Positions 16,763 through 27,078 of a stretch of 64,000 nucleotides of DNA are shown here, piece by piece. Position numbers and translations under genes: made by a program. This stretch comes from Roseiarcus sp963776665 (GTDB lineage: Bacteria > Pseudomonadota > Alphaproteobacteria > Rhizobiales > Beijerinckiaceae), in the NCBI GenBank assembly GCA_963776665.1, contig CAVZNQ010000013.1:371931-435930 (forward strand), in the 5' to 3' direction. A model generated the notes under the pieces. It saw only the letters and a program-made list of their open reading frames with translations. It was not told the DNA's origin and searched no databases. Position 1 is the stretch's first letter, and every line of letters begins with the position of its first letter.

Positions 16763-19700
16763 ATGAAGTTCGAGCGCCTGCGCCTGACCGGCTTCAAGAG
16801 CTTCTGCGACCAGGCGGAGTTCAGGATCGAGCCGGGCCTCACCGGCGTCGTCGGGCCGAACGGCTGCGGCAAGTCGAATCTCGTCGAGGCCCTGCGCTGG
16901 GTGATGGGCGAGAGTTCGTACAAGAACATGCGCGGCTCGGGCATGGAGGACGTGATCTTCGCCGGCTCCGGCCGCCGTCCGTCGCGCAACCTCGCCGAGG
17001 TCGGGCTTCTGCTCGACAATTCCGACCGCCGCGCGCCGGCCGCCTTCAACGATTCGGAGGCGATCGAGGTCACGAGGCGGATCGAGCGCGATCTCGGTTC
17101 GACCTATCGCGTGAATGGCAAGGAGGTGAGGGCGCGCGACGTCCAGCTTCTGTTCGCCGACGCCTCGACCGGCGCGCGCTCGCCCTCGCTCGTGCGCCAG
17201 GGGCAGATCGGCGAGATCATTTCGGCCCGGCCGCAGGCGCGCCGGCTGATCCTGGAAGAGGCCGCCGGCGTCTCCGGCCTCCATTCGCGCCGCCACGAAG
17301 CCGAGCTCAGGCTCAAGGGCGCGGACGACAATCTCGTCCGCGTCGAGGACGTGCTGAAGCAGATCGACGCCCAGGTCGACAGCCTCAAGCGTCAGGCGCG
17401 CCAGTCGAACCGTTACCGCGAACTCGCATCCGCAATCCGCCGCCACGAGGCGCTCGCCCGCCTCATCGCCTGGCGCGATCATGAGGCGGCGTTCGCGGAG
17501 GCGCGGCGGCGCCTCGACGCCGACCTGATCGAAGTCGCCGAGCGCACCCGCGCTCAAGCGGAGGCCGCGCGCCTGCAGGCGCTCGCCGCCGCCGCTCTGC
17601 CCGGCTTGCGCGAGGAGGAGGCGCGGCGCGGCGCCGCCCTGCATCGGATCGCGCTCGCCCGCGAGACGCTCGAAACGGAAGAGAAGCGGGCGCGAGAGCG
17701 CGAGGCGGAGCTTGAGCGCCGCATCGCCCAGTTCGCCGGCGATCTTGAGCGCGAGGAAGCGCTGATCGCCGATGCGGCCGGGGTCATGGACCGGCTTGCC
17801 GCCGAGGATTCCGCGCTTGCCGGCGAGGGGGCGGAAGCCGACGCCGATGCGGCGCGAGCGCGTGAAGCGGAGGGGAGCGCGGAACGCCGTTCGGCCAGCG
17901 CCGAAAGCGCGCTCGCCGAAGCCCAGGCGGCGGCGTCCGACTTCAACGCGCGGCGCCGGGCCTTCATCGGCGCGGTCGAGGACGAGGGGCGCCGCCTCGC
18001 GCGCCTCGAGGCGGAATGCGCAACGATCGAGCGCGAGCGCGCCGAGCTCAGAGGCCTCGGCTTCGAGGAGACGGAGCGCGCGGCCCGCGCCGGCGCCGTG
18101 ACCGGGCTCGCCGGGGCGCTCGCCGCCTCCGAGGGCGAAATGCTTGCCGCCGAGGAGCGCCATTCCGCGGCCCGCGAAGCGGAAGCGCGCGCCCGTGGGC
18201 CCTTCGCCGACGCCGAGCGCGCCGCGCAACGGCTCGAAACCGAGGCGCGCACCCTTGCCGGTCTCCTCGGCTCGGACGCGAGCGGCCCCTGGCCTCGCGC
18301 CGTCGACGCCGTCAGCGTCGCGCGGGGCTATGAGGCGGCGCTCGGCGCGGCGCTCGGCGACGACCTCGACGCCTCGATCGACGTTGAGGCGCCGGCCCAT
18401 TGGTCGCTGATCGCGCCACAGGACGACGACCCGCCGCTGCCGCCGGGCGCGGACCCGCTCTCCGCGCGCGTCGACGCGCCGCCGGCGCTCGCGCGCCGCC
18501 TGGCTCAGGTCGGAATCGTCGCCCGCGCCGAGGGAAAAAGGCTCAGCCGGCTGCTCAGGCCCGGTCAGCGGCTGGTCTCGCCTGAAGGCGACCTCTGGCG
18601 CTGGGACGGATTCGTCGCCGCGGCCGAAGCGCCGACTCCGGCCGCGCGGCGCCTGTTCGAAAAAAATCGCCTCGGCGACCTCGAGCGCGAGGCCGAAGCC
18701 GCGCGCCAGACGGTCGCGGCGCTCGCCGCCGAGGCAATGAGCGCGGCGGAGGCCGCGCGCGAGGCCGGCGGGGCCGAAACGGACTTGCGCCAGCGCGTGC
18801 GCGCCGCGCGGGCAAGTCTGGACGCCGCGCGCGAAGCCTTCGCTGAGTTCGAGCGTGAACGGTCGGAGGCGCTGTCGCGGCTGTCGGCGGTCGACGAGGC
18901 CTTCTCGCGCGCAGGCAGCGCGTTGAATGAAGCCGCCGAGCGCAAGGCGAACGCCGAGGCCGCGCTCGAGCGCCTCGGGCCGGGCGACGATGTCGCGCTC
19001 GGCCTCGAGAGCGCCCGCGCGGCGGCGGCGCGCGAGCGGGCGGCGCTCATGGACGCGCGCGCCGCGGCGCAGTCGCTCGCGCGCGAGACCCAGGCCCGCG
19101 CGGCGCGGCGCGCGACCATCGCCGCCGAGCGCGCGTCGTGGACCGAGCGCCGCGGCCGGGCGCTCGCCCGGATCGCCGAGTTCGCCGAGCGCCGGGCCGA
19201 AGCGGAGCGCGAGCGGGCGACGATCGCCGACGCGCCGGCGGAATTCGCCCGCCGCGCGCACGCGCTCGCCGACGAGTTCGACAAGGCGGAGGCGTTGCGC
19301 AGGGAAGCCGCCGACGCGCTGGCGCTCGCCGAGACCGCGCTCGCCGACGCCGACCGCGCGGCGCGCCAGGCGCTCGAGGCGATGGCGGCGGCGCGCGAGA
19401 GCCGCGCGGCGTCGGAGGAGCGGGTCGAGGGAGCGCGCCTGCGCAGCGAAGAGCTTACGCATGCGATCGCGAGCGAGCTCGACTGCGAACCCTCGGGCCT
19501 CGCCGCGCTTGCCGGGCATGAACGGCGATGGGCCGCTCCCGGGAGCGGTCGAGACCGAGCGCAAGCTCGACAATCTGCGCCAGGAGCGCGAGCGGCTCGG
19601 CGCGGTCAACCTGCGCGCCGACGAGGAGCTCAACGAGGTCCTCGATAGCCGCGACAAGCTGGTCGCCGAGCGCGACGACCTGACGGAGGCGATCAAGCGT

Positions 19701-20222
19701 CTCCGCGGCGCGATCCACACCCTGAACCAGGAAGGACGCGAGCGCCTCATCGCCGCCTTCGAGGTCGTCAACCGCCATTTCGAGGACCTGTTTTCGACCC
19801 TGTTCGAGGGCGGCAAGGCCGAATTGCAGCTGATCGAATCCGACGATCCGCTCGAGGCCGGCCTCGAGCTCATCGCCCAGCCGCCGGGCAAGAAGCCGCA
19901 GACGCTGACGCTGCTCTCAGGCGGCGAGCAGGCGCTGACCGCGCTCGCCCTCATCTTCGCCGTGTTCCTGACCAACCCGGCGCCGATCTGCGTCCTCGAC
20001 GAAGTCGACGCGCCGCTCGACGACTATAACGTCGAGCGCTTCTGCGACCTCCTCGACGCCATGCGCAAGCGCGCCGACACCCGCTTCGTCGCCATCACCC
20101 ACAACCCCATCACCATGGCCCGCATGGACCGCCTGTTCGGGGTGACGATGGCCGAACGCGGCGTGAGCCAGATCGTGTCGGTGGAGCTGGCGGAAGCGGA
20201 GCGCTTCGCCGAGGCGGGGTGA
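16763..20222 (+). CDS. smc: Chromosome segregation protein SMC, interrupted by a +1 frameshift
   Basis: An ATPase of the condensin complex that organises and segregates the chromosome. The composite protein is about 1,150 aa, the normal size. It has an N-terminal head with FKSFCDQAEF and Walker A GPNGCGKSNLVEALRWVMGE, long coiled coils rich in Ala, Glu and Arg, a hinge near the middle (GSDASGPWPRAVDAV region), a second coiled coil, and a C-terminal head with the signature LLSGGEQALTALAL and Walker B VLDEVDAPLDD. Frame 16763 runs into nonsense after LAALAGHE; the other frame resumes at GDGPLPGAVETERK. The break is near 19523, where one extra C explains it. SMC is a core gene, so sequence error is the best reading. 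ATG 16763 gives the canonical MKFERLRLTGFKSF. Confidence 0.94.
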
Positions 20223-21380
20223 GGGCGAGCCTGTTCGATTGCATGGATTGAATACCCCGTTAAGCTTCGCGAGCTGGTGGCGATGCACCTGCAGATGGAT
20301 CAGATCCACATCGCTCGTCGATCAGCGTCCCGACTGATTTTACGACATGGGCTTGGGATCGTGCTCGGCTCCGGCTGTAACCAGCAATTGCGTTTTATTT
20401 TCATTTGGCTTCGAGCTATCAGAGAAGCATCGCGACAGACGAAGATTTTCTGCCCAAGCAGTAGCTCAAGCCAGCCTTCAAACTAAGTATGCATCGGAAC
20501 AGGCGGTGACTGCTGCTCAAGAAGCCAGCCGCACAGAGACAATGGAAAAAGTCGGAATACCTGAACCTGATTCGCGAACAGATGTTCTTCGCATAGACGA
20601 TCGAGTTGTGATCAAGTAATGAAGTTGATTGATTACGCCTCTCGTCCGATATACAGTAATCATCTTGACGATGGAACAGTCAAAGACAATAATCGTTAGC
20701 TCAAGACAACAGATCGCACTATCAACTGTAGGCGGTCACCAAGCAACGTGAGGATGTTGCAATCTTCGAGGAGCTGGAGACTGCGGGTGAACGGACATTG
20801 ATGTCAAGGTCGGGATTTGAGCAAGTGATCACTTCTGCGATGCGCTTGCGTTACCATCGGGAACGCGGACAGTTTCGATCCGTTAGCTGAGTCATTATAT
20901 TCGCTCTCAAGTGTCGATACGCTTTTTCTTCAATTTGGATCAATTTCACTTTGTTAATCGAGAATAGATTCGTATAAATTCTAACGGAGCATTGATATTC
21001 GACATTCACTACGCTCTTAGCATCTGCTGACTGGAAGAAACGATGAACGTATCTCGCAGAATTGAGTCGCGAATGTCTACGCAACAGTACTCGCGAGCTC
21101 TATCGACATCGAAGGGGCGACGAAGCTGCGTCAACGAAGCCAAGCGGTTGCGGCCGCCAAGCTCGCCGATGCTGAGGTCGAGGCTAACTTCGAAGCTTGC
21201 GCGGGCCTGTCCCACCGCCGTGGGTGCCAGGCCGATGGGCGCCAACGCGGGCGGCGAAAGCCGATGCATTGGCTGCGGCGTCCTCACCCCGTTCGCCGGC
21301 GCCGCGCCGCTCGGCGGCGATGAGCCCTCCGCCGTGCATGTCCGGGCTTGTTCCGGCCAAGACGCCTTGGTTGGGCCAGT
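20223..21380. other. AT-richer intergenic stretch without a convincing gene
   Basis: About 1.16 kb between smc and the thioredoxin-like gene (which ends here on the minus strand). Base composition is visibly lower in GC than the surroundings from about 20240 to 21060. The longest plausible frame is 20347-20619 on the + strand, 90 aa, ending ...DSRTDVLRIDDRVVIK, with no start or ribosome binding site I would trust. No tRNA, IS ends or long inverted repeats were recognised. It may be decayed horizontally acquired DNA. Confidence 0.5.
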
Positions 21381-21938
21381 TCATCGCCCCGCCTTCCACT
21401 TGATCGAGCAGCCGATCGACGGGACCTGGTTCGCCGGCGCCTCCCCGCCGGCGGCGATGGCGCGCATGGCTTCGAGGAGTTCGCGGCGCGCGTTCGGCGG
21501 CGGCGGGGTCGTGCGGCCCTCGTCGAGCCGGCCGCGATATTTGAGCTTGAGATCGCGGTCGAAGCCGAAGAAATCGGGCGTGCAGACGGCGCCATAGGCG
21601 CGCGCGACGTCCTGCGTCTCGTCGTGCAGATAGGGAAACGGGAAATCATGCGCCCGCGCGAACTCCCGCATCTTCGGAAACGAATCCTCGGGATAGCTCG
21701 CGGCGTCGTTCGAGGAGATGGCGGCGAAGCCCACGCCTTCGGCCATGAGCGTACGCGCGTCGGCGACAAGGCGGCCGATCACCGCCTTCACATAGGGGCA
21801 GTGGTTGCAGATGAAGACGACGACCGCGCCCTTCTCGCCGGCCACGTCCTTCAGCGCGTAAGTCCGGCCGTCCGTCGCCGGAAGTTTGAAATCGGGCGCT
21901 CTTGCGCCAAGCGCCAACTCGATTTGACCAACCGCCAT
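21381..21938 (-). CDS. Thioredoxin-like / AhpC-TSA family protein
   Basis: A 185-aa thioredoxin-fold protein with a CNHC redox motif at residues 44-47 (VVFICNHCPYVKAV). This is typical of the small PRX-like thioredoxin family in which Pro follows the second Cys. Other features are APDFKLPATDG near the N-terminus, GFAAISSNDAASYPEDSF, and TPDFFGFDRDLKLKYRGRLDE, where the cis-Pro loop lies. There is no signal peptide, so it is probably cytoplasmic. The exact substrate is unknown. It stands alone between AT-richer non-coding regions. Confidence 0.9.
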   Translation of the reverse strand: MAVGQIELALGARAPDFKLPATDGRTYALKDVAGEKGAVVVFICNHCPYVKAVIGRLVADARTLMAEGVGFAAISSNDAASYPEDSFPKMREFARAHDFPFPYLHDETQDVARAYGAVCTPDFFGFDRDLKLKYRGRLDEGRTTPPPPNARRELLEAMRAIAAGGEAPANQVPSIGCSIKWKAGR

Positions 21939-22513
21939 CGTCGCGCCTCCTGTTCGCTGGCCGGCGAACTTAGCACGAAAATACTTGCAGAAAATCCGAA
22001 ATCATGATAGCTTTGGCCTCGATCCCGGATGAGGCGGTCCGGGCCGCAAAGGAAGGAGCGAAAAAAGTTTTTTAGCCTGGGGGGTCGGCGCAACCCATTG
22101 AAAAGGCTCAATCCCGCCAAGGGAATCCAAGGGAATCGAGGCCTTTTTCTTTGATTTCCTTTGCTCCATTCAGCCCGGGCTTGGCTGGATTTTGCTCGAT
22201 TTGGCCTTGGCTTGGATAGCCGAGCGGCCGGACATCTCAGTGCGCGGTCTGCCGCCTCATACAGGCTCGGCGCCCACAGAGTATGCGCGCCTGCCCAATT
22301 CCTAATCAGCCAGCCGTGCGGCCCTATGCGATTTCGGCCGCGCGCCGTTGGGCGCAGGTAGGCGAGGGCTTCGTTCGAGCCGTCCGGACCTTGGCATAAA
22401 TCTTGGGTAACACTTACATGACATATTGGCGGCTACGCGTACGGAGGAGGCGTTCAAAGGGTTCGGCGGGGAGAGGAAAACGCGAGCGAGGGCTCCGACG
22501 ACAGGAGGTCCTC
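21939..22513. other. Intergenic region with short repeats, no gene seen
   Basis: About 575 bp between the divergent thioredoxin-like gene and the small secreted protein gene. It contains an A6/T6 palindrome near 22060-22074, two adjacent copies of CCAAGGGAAT at 22117-22136, and an AAAAGGCTC / GAGGCCTTTTT inverted pair around them. A promoter for the downstream gene is expected here, but none stands out. Confidence 0.45.
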
Positions 22514-22894
22514 ATGTTGAACAAGCGGTCCCTGGCATTGGCCGGCGCTCTGACGGTCCTGCCCCAGATGGTTTTTGCGGCCGAAAACGGCCAATGCGTC
22601 AGTGTTTCGGTGCCGAAGCAGGCGATCGAGGCCCGCAACGGGAAATGGATCGAACTGACGCCTGAGCAGTGGGAATTTCTGCGCGGCATCTACGCGATGA
22701 ACCCGCTGACGCCACCCGGTCTGCCCTATGGCGACAAGGCGGCGCTGGCCAGGGTCGATGGCAATTCCGGCGGCCTCATCTTCTTCATCGACGGCGACAA
22801 GGCCTGCACTCCAATGCCGGTGCCCGAAACGCTTCTCTCGATGATGGACGACGTTGCGACGGCGAAGATCAACCACGAAGGCAGCGGCCTCTGA
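22514..22894 (+). CDS. Small secreted protein of unknown function
   Basis: A 126-aa protein with a clear Sec signal peptide (residues 1-23, MLNKRSLALAGALTVLPQMVFA, cleavage near FAAEN). The mature part has one pair of cysteines (GQCVSVS and DKACTPM) that could form a disulfide. ATG 22514 is chosen over upstream in-frame codons because AGGAGGTCCTC lies immediately before it and the signal peptide starts there. I do not recognise the family. It is convergent with kdsD. Confidence 0.78.
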   Translation: MLNKRSLALAGALTVLPQMVFAAENGQCVSVSVPKQAIEARNGKWIELTPEQWEFLRGIYAMNPLTPPGLPYGDKAALARVDGNSGGLIFFIDGDKACTPMPVPETLLSMMDDVATAKINHEGSGL

Positions 22895-22966
22895 CCGGGC
22901 CCGGAAAGTAGCCCGGCTATTGACCCTCGCTCCGCGCGCCCAGCCCCGCAAACGCGGCTAGGGCCG

Positions 22967-23956
22967 TCAGAACGCGCCGATGCGCATGAGATCGTGGAAG
23001 TTCACGATCCCGACCACCTGCCCGCGCTCGACGACCAGTAGCGCCTGTATCTTGTGGCTGATCAGCTCCAGGGCCTCGGCGACCAGCGCGTCGGGCTCGA
23101 TGGTCCGCGGGCGTCGGGTCATGACGGCGCCGACCAGCGTATCGAGCGAGAAGCCGGGCTTCAGGTGCCGGCGCAGGTCGCCGTCGGTGAGAATGCCGGC
23201 GAGGCGGCCGCCGTCCTCGAACACGGCGACGCAGCCGAATCCTTTCGAAGTCATCTCGACAATCGCCTCGGCCATCCGGGCGCTCGCTGCGATGCGCGGC
23301 ACGCGATCGCCGGTGTGCATGACTTCCCGCACATGGGCGAGCTTGGCTCCGAGCTTGCCGCCAGGATGAAGGGCGCGGAAGTCTAGCGCGGTGAATCCGC
23401 GGCCCTCGAGCAGGGCGATCGCCAGTGCGTCCCCAAGTACGACTTGCATCGTCGTCGAGGTGGTCGGAGCAAGGCCGTTCGGGCAGGCCTCGGGCGCGCT
23501 TGGCATCGTCAGACAGACGTCGGCCTCGCGACCGAGGGTGCTGTCGGCCTGCGCGGTCATCGCGATCAACGGAATTGCGAAGCGCTTGGCGAAGGCGACG
23601 ATCGGCGCCAGTTCGGTGGTCTCGCCCGACCAGGAAATGGCGAGCAGAACGTCTCCGCTCGTCACCATGCCGAGGTCTCCGTGGCTCGCCTCCGCGGAAT
23701 GAAGGAACGACGCGGGCTCGCCGGTGGACGCGAGGGTCGCGGCGATCTTGCGGCCAACGAGTCCGGATTTGCCGACCCCGGTCACGATCACCCTGCCCCT
23801 TGCGGCCGAGATCGTCTTGACAGCCTCCGAGAACGCCGCTCCAAGCCCACCCGGGCCAGTGGTCCTGAGCGCCTCTTCGAGCGCCTCGAGGCCCTGGCGC
23901 TCGTTCGCGACGGTGCGAAGCGCGGATAGGACGGCGCCGGTCTGTTCCTGAATCAT
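22967..23956 (-). CDS. kdsD: Arabinose-5-phosphate isomerase (KpsF/GutQ family)
   Basis: Converts ribulose 5-phosphate to arabinose 5-phosphate, the first step to the LPS sugar Kdo. It has 329 aa, full length. An N-terminal SIS sugar-isomerase domain (about 40-180) includes VTGVGKSGLVGRKIAATLAS, HSAEASHGDLGMV and ISWSGETTEL. Two CBS domains follow (about 205-260 and 270-325), with VREVMHTGDRVPRI and VGAVMTRRPRTIEPDA. It lies upstream of galU on the same strand, in keeping with envelope polysaccharide synthesis. Confidence 0.95.
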   Translation of the reverse strand: MIQEQTGAVLSALRTVANERQGLEALEEALRTTGPGGLGAAFSEAVKTISAARGRVIVTGVGKSGLVGRKIAATLASTGEPASFLHSAEASHGDLGMVTSGDVLLAISWSGETTELAPIVAFAKRFAIPLIAMTAQADSTLGREADVCLTMPSAPEACPNGLAPTTSTTMQVVLGDALAIALLEGRGFTALDFRALHPGGKLGAKLAHVREVMHTGDRVPRIAASARMAEAIVEMTSKGFGCVAVFEDGGRLAGILTDGDLRRHLKPGFSLDTLVGAVMTRRPRTIEPDALVAEALELISHKIQALLVVERGQVVGIVNFHDLMRIGAF

Positions 23957-24115
23957 GGCTGCTGTCTATCATCCGGCGGCGCGGTTGGAAAACCGTTCAG
24001 GGCCGGGTGGGAGGCGCAAGCCGGCCCGCGGACTTCGGCCCTATTCCGTCAGCGCCGGCCGACACCGCCGCCTGGGCGCCTGGGGAATAAGCCGCAACGC
24101 TGCGGGAACGAAAAA

Positions 24116-25012
24116 TCAAGCCCCTTTGCCGGCGAAGCCCAGCCGCCGCAATTCCTCCTTGAGGCCCGGAGCAAGGTCGCCGCGATCAAGCGCGAAGGCG
24201 AGATTGGCGGTGAGGAATCCGAGCCTGGAGCCGCAATCGTAGGTTCTCCCGTCGAAGCGCACGCCGTGAAACGATTGAGTGCGCGAGAGCTGGATCATCC
24301 CATCGGTAAGCTGAATCTCGCCCCCGGCGCCTTTCTCGACCAGTTCGAGGATCTGGAAGATCTCGGGCTGAAGGATGTAGCGCCCTGAAATGATGAAGTT
24401 GGACGGCGCCGTCCCCGGTTTCGGCTTCTCGACCATGCGGGTGATTTCGAAAGTCGCGCCGTGATCGGCGCCGACGCCGACGATCCCGTACTGATGCGTC
24501 TCGTTGGCCGGAACTTCTTCGACCGCGATGACGTTGCCGCCGTGCTTTTCGTAGGCCGCGACGCATTGCGAGAGACACCGGCCGCCCCGCGCTCCGCCCT
24601 TGGTGACCATGTCCGGGAGCAGGACCGCGAACGGTTCCGCGCCAACGATTTCGCGCGCGCACCAGACGGCGTGGCCGAGACCGAGCGGCGCCTGCTGGCG
24701 GGTGAAGCTGGTCGCGCCGGCGGCGGGCAGGTCTCCCATCAAGGAAGCATATTCAGCCTGCTTCCCTCGCCGCTTGAGGGCGTCTTCAAGCTCGTAGTTG
24801 GTGTCGAAATGATCCTCGATGACCCCCTTGTTGCGGCCGGTCACGAAGATGAAATGCTCGATCCCCGCCTCGCGCGCCTCGTCCACGACATACTGGAGGA
24901 TCGGCCGGTCGACGACAGTGAGCATCTCCTTGGGAACCGCCTTGGTAGCCGGCAAGAAACGGGTCCCAAGACCAGCGACAGGCAGCACGGCTTTGCGAAC
25001 GGGTTTGTCCAT
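24116..25012 (-). CDS. galU: UTP-glucose-1-phosphate uridylyltransferase
   Basis: Makes UDP-glucose from UTP and glucose 1-phosphate. It has 298 aa. The nucleotidyltransferase signature AVLPVAGLGTRFLPATKAVPKEML is at residues 9-32. FAVLLPDM carries the metal-binding Asp, and VEKP, GRYIL and GEIQLTD are in their usual places. It is divergent from galE with 141 bp between starts. UDP-glucose made here would feed galE and also the cyclic glucan synthase near the right end of the window. Confidence 0.97.
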   Translation of the reverse strand: MDKPVRKAVLPVAGLGTRFLPATKAVPKEMLTVVDRPILQYVVDEAREAGIEHFIFVTGRNKGVIEDHFDTNYELEDALKRRGKQAEYASLMGDLPAAGATSFTRQQAPLGLGHAVWCAREIVGAEPFAVLLPDMVTKGGARGGRCLSQCVAAYEKHGGNVIAVEEVPANETHQYGIVGVGADHGATFEITRMVEKPKPGTAPSNFIISGRYILQPEIFQILELVEKGAGGEIQLTDGMIQLSRTQSFHGVRFDGRTYDCGSRLGFLTANLAFALDRGDLAPGLKEELRRLGFAGKGA

Positions 25013-25153
25013 GTATGTTCGGTTCCTCAGTCGATGAGCGAGTGGAAGAGGCGAACGGGGCGAATTCCTGATATCCGACTACCACGTTCCGGCCGGCCCG
25101 TTCCATGCGACATTTCGGCCAACGCCGTTTGAGACTGATCAAAGGGGCAACGC

Positions 25154-26146
25154 ATGAGCGTACTTGTGACCGGCGGCGCCGGCTACATCGGCGGCCACAT
25201 GGCGCTGGGGCTCATGGACGCTGGCGAAACGGTCATTATTCTCGACAATCTTTCCACCGGCTTCGCGTGGGGGGCGCCTGCGGGCGCGAAGCTCGTCGTC
25301 GGCGACACCGGCGACGCCGCTCTTGTCGCTCGCCTGATCAAGGAGCATGCGATCGACGCGATCGCCCATTTCGCCGCTAAGATCGTGGTCCCGGAATCGG
25401 TCCACGACCCCCTCGGCTACTATCTCAACAACGTTTCGAACGCGCGCACGCTGATCGAGGCGGCGATCGGGGGCGGCGTGAAGACCTTCATCTTTTCGTC
25501 GACCGCCGCGGTTTATGGGGAGACCGGGGCCGAGCCGGTATCGGAGGAAGCCGCGTTGGCGCCGGTTTCTCCCTACGGCCGCTCCAAGCTGATGGTCGAA
25601 TGGATGCTCGAAGACGCTTCGCGCGCATACGATTTCCGCTACGTGGCGCTGCGCTATTTCAACGTCGCCGGCGCCGATCCCAAGGGTCGCCTCGGCCAGT
25701 CGACGCCGAACGCGACCCATCTCATCAAGCGGGCCGTTCAGACCGCGCTTGGGCTGCATCCGAAAATAGAGATTTTCGGCCAGGACTATCCGACACGCGA
25801 CGGCACGTGCGTGCGCGATTATATTCAGGTCACCGACCTCATCGACGCGCATTTGAGCGCGCTCGCTTATCTGCGCGCGGGCGGCGCGAGCCTCGTCTGC
25901 AATTGCGGCTATGGACACGGGCAGACGGTCAAGGAGGTCGTCGCCGTCGTCAAACGGGTGTCGGGCGTCGACTTTCCCGTCGTCGTGTCCGGACGGCGCG
26001 CCGGCGATCCCGCCGCCATCGTCGCCAAGGCCGACCGGGCGAAGAGCGTGCTGGGCTGGAGCCCGATGCGCGACAATCTCGACGAGATCGTGCGCCAGGC
26101 GCTCGATTGGGAGCGCCGGTTGCACAATCGTCGCTTAGACGGGTAG
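25154..26146 (+). CDS. galE: UDP-glucose 4-epimerase
   Basis: An NAD-dependent extended SDR that interconverts UDP-glucose and UDP-galactose. It has 330 aa. Features: GGAGYIGGH nucleotide-binding motif at residues 7-15, DNLSTG, IFSSTAAVYGE with the catalytic Ser/Thr, YGRSK with the catalytic Tyr and Lys, and LRYFNVAGADPKG with RDYIQVTDL, both diagnostic of GalE. AAAGGGG precedes the ATG. Confidence 0.95.
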   Translation: MSVLVTGGAGYIGGHMALGLMDAGETVIILDNLSTGFAWGAPAGAKLVVGDTGDAALVARLIKEHAIDAIAHFAAKIVVPESVHDPLGYYLNNVSNARTLIEAAIGGGVKTFIFSSTAAVYGETGAEPVSEEAALAPVSPYGRSKLMVEWMLEDASRAYDFRYVALRYFNVAGADPKGRLGQSTPNATHLIKRAVQTALGLHPKIEIFGQDYPTRDGTCVRDYIQVTDLIDAHLSALAYLRAGGASLVCNCGYGHGQTVKEVVAVVKRVSGVDFPVVVSGRRAGDPAAIVAKADRAKSVLGWSPMRDNLDEIVRQALDWERRLHNRRLDG

Positions 26147-26322
26147 TCAGCGGCAGATTCGACGGTACGCTGGGTTCCCTCCCCGCGCTGTCGCCACCGG
26201 GAGGGCCTTTGGACGTTGGCCGGACTGTCGCCTTTTTGGACTTTACAACCGGTGCGTCAGCGGCTTGATTGGCTTTCCATCTTCGTTGGGGGGAAGCCCA
26301 TGCGCTCGGCCGGCCGGCGAGA

Positions 26323-27078
26323 ATGAGCGTGGACGATATTCTCGTCACTGACGGCCTCAGCAAGAGCTTCGGCGACTTCCGTGCGGTGAGCGACGTTTCC
26401 CTGCGGGTCAAGCGCGGGACGATCCACGCCCTGATCGGTCCGAACGGCGCCGGCAAGACCACCTGCTTCAACATGCTGACGAAATTCATCGCGCCGACCG
26501 GCGGCCGGATCGCCTTCAACGGGCGCGACATCACAAGCTTGAGGCCGGCCGACGTGGCGCGACTCGGGTTGGTCCGCTCGTTCCAGATCTCGGCGGTTTT
26601 CCCTCATCTGACCGCGCTGGAGAATGTCCGCATCGCGCTCCAAAGAAAGCGCGGCGATTCATTCGACTTCTGGCGCTCCAAGGCGGCTCTCGAGCCGCTG
26701 AACCAGCGGGCGCTGGCGCTGCTCGACGACGTCGGGCTGACGTCCTTCGCCAATTCGAAAGCGGGCGAGATCTCCTATGGCCGCAAGCGCGCGCTGGAAT
26801 TGGCGACGACGCTTGCGGTCGAACCCGACATGCTGCTGCTCGATGAACCGATGGCGGGTATGGGCCACGAGGACATCGATCGCACTTCGGAGCTTATTCG
26901 CCGCGTCTCGGCGAACCGCACCATCCTCATGGTCGAGCACAATCTGAAGGTGGTCGCGAACCTCTCGGATCGCATCACCGTCCTGACGCGCGGACGCGTT
27001 CTTGCGGAGGGCGACTATCGCGAGGTGTCGGAGAACGAGGAGGTGAAGCAGGCCTATATGGGAGTGGAGAATGGCTGA
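26323..27078 (+). CDS. livG: Branched-chain amino acid-type ABC transporter ATP-binding protein (LivG)
   Basis: The ATPase subunit of a HAAT-family importer, about 251 aa. Walker A is GPNGAGKTTCFN, the Q-loop is in LVRSFQISAVFPHLTALENV, and the signature is EISYGRKRALELATTLA, a LivG-type variant of LSGGQ. Walker B is MLLLDEPMAGM and the H-loop is MVEHNL. ATG 26323 (MSVDDILVTD) is preferred; the open frame extends back to 26269 without support. It overlaps livF by 8 bp (shared ATGGCTGA), so the two are translationally coupled. Confidence 0.93.
   Translation: MSVDDILVTDGLSKSFGDFRAVSDVSLRVKRGTIHALIGPNGAGKTTCFNMLTKFIAPTGGRIAFNGRDITSLRPADVARLGLVRSFQISAVFPHLTALENVRIALQRKRGDSFDFWRSKAALEPLNQRALALLDDVGLTSFANSKAGEISYGRKRALELATTLAVEPDMLLLDEPMAGMGHEDIDRTSELIRRVSANRTILMVEHNLKVVANLSDRITVLTRGRVLAEGDYREVSENEEVKQAYMGVENG

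Noticed and set aside
16325..19975. A 1,216-codon open frame on the minus strand
   Set aside because: It is antisense to smc. The GC-rich, coiled-coil codon pattern of smc leaves the opposite frame open; the translation is Arg/Gly/Ala-rich with no domain.
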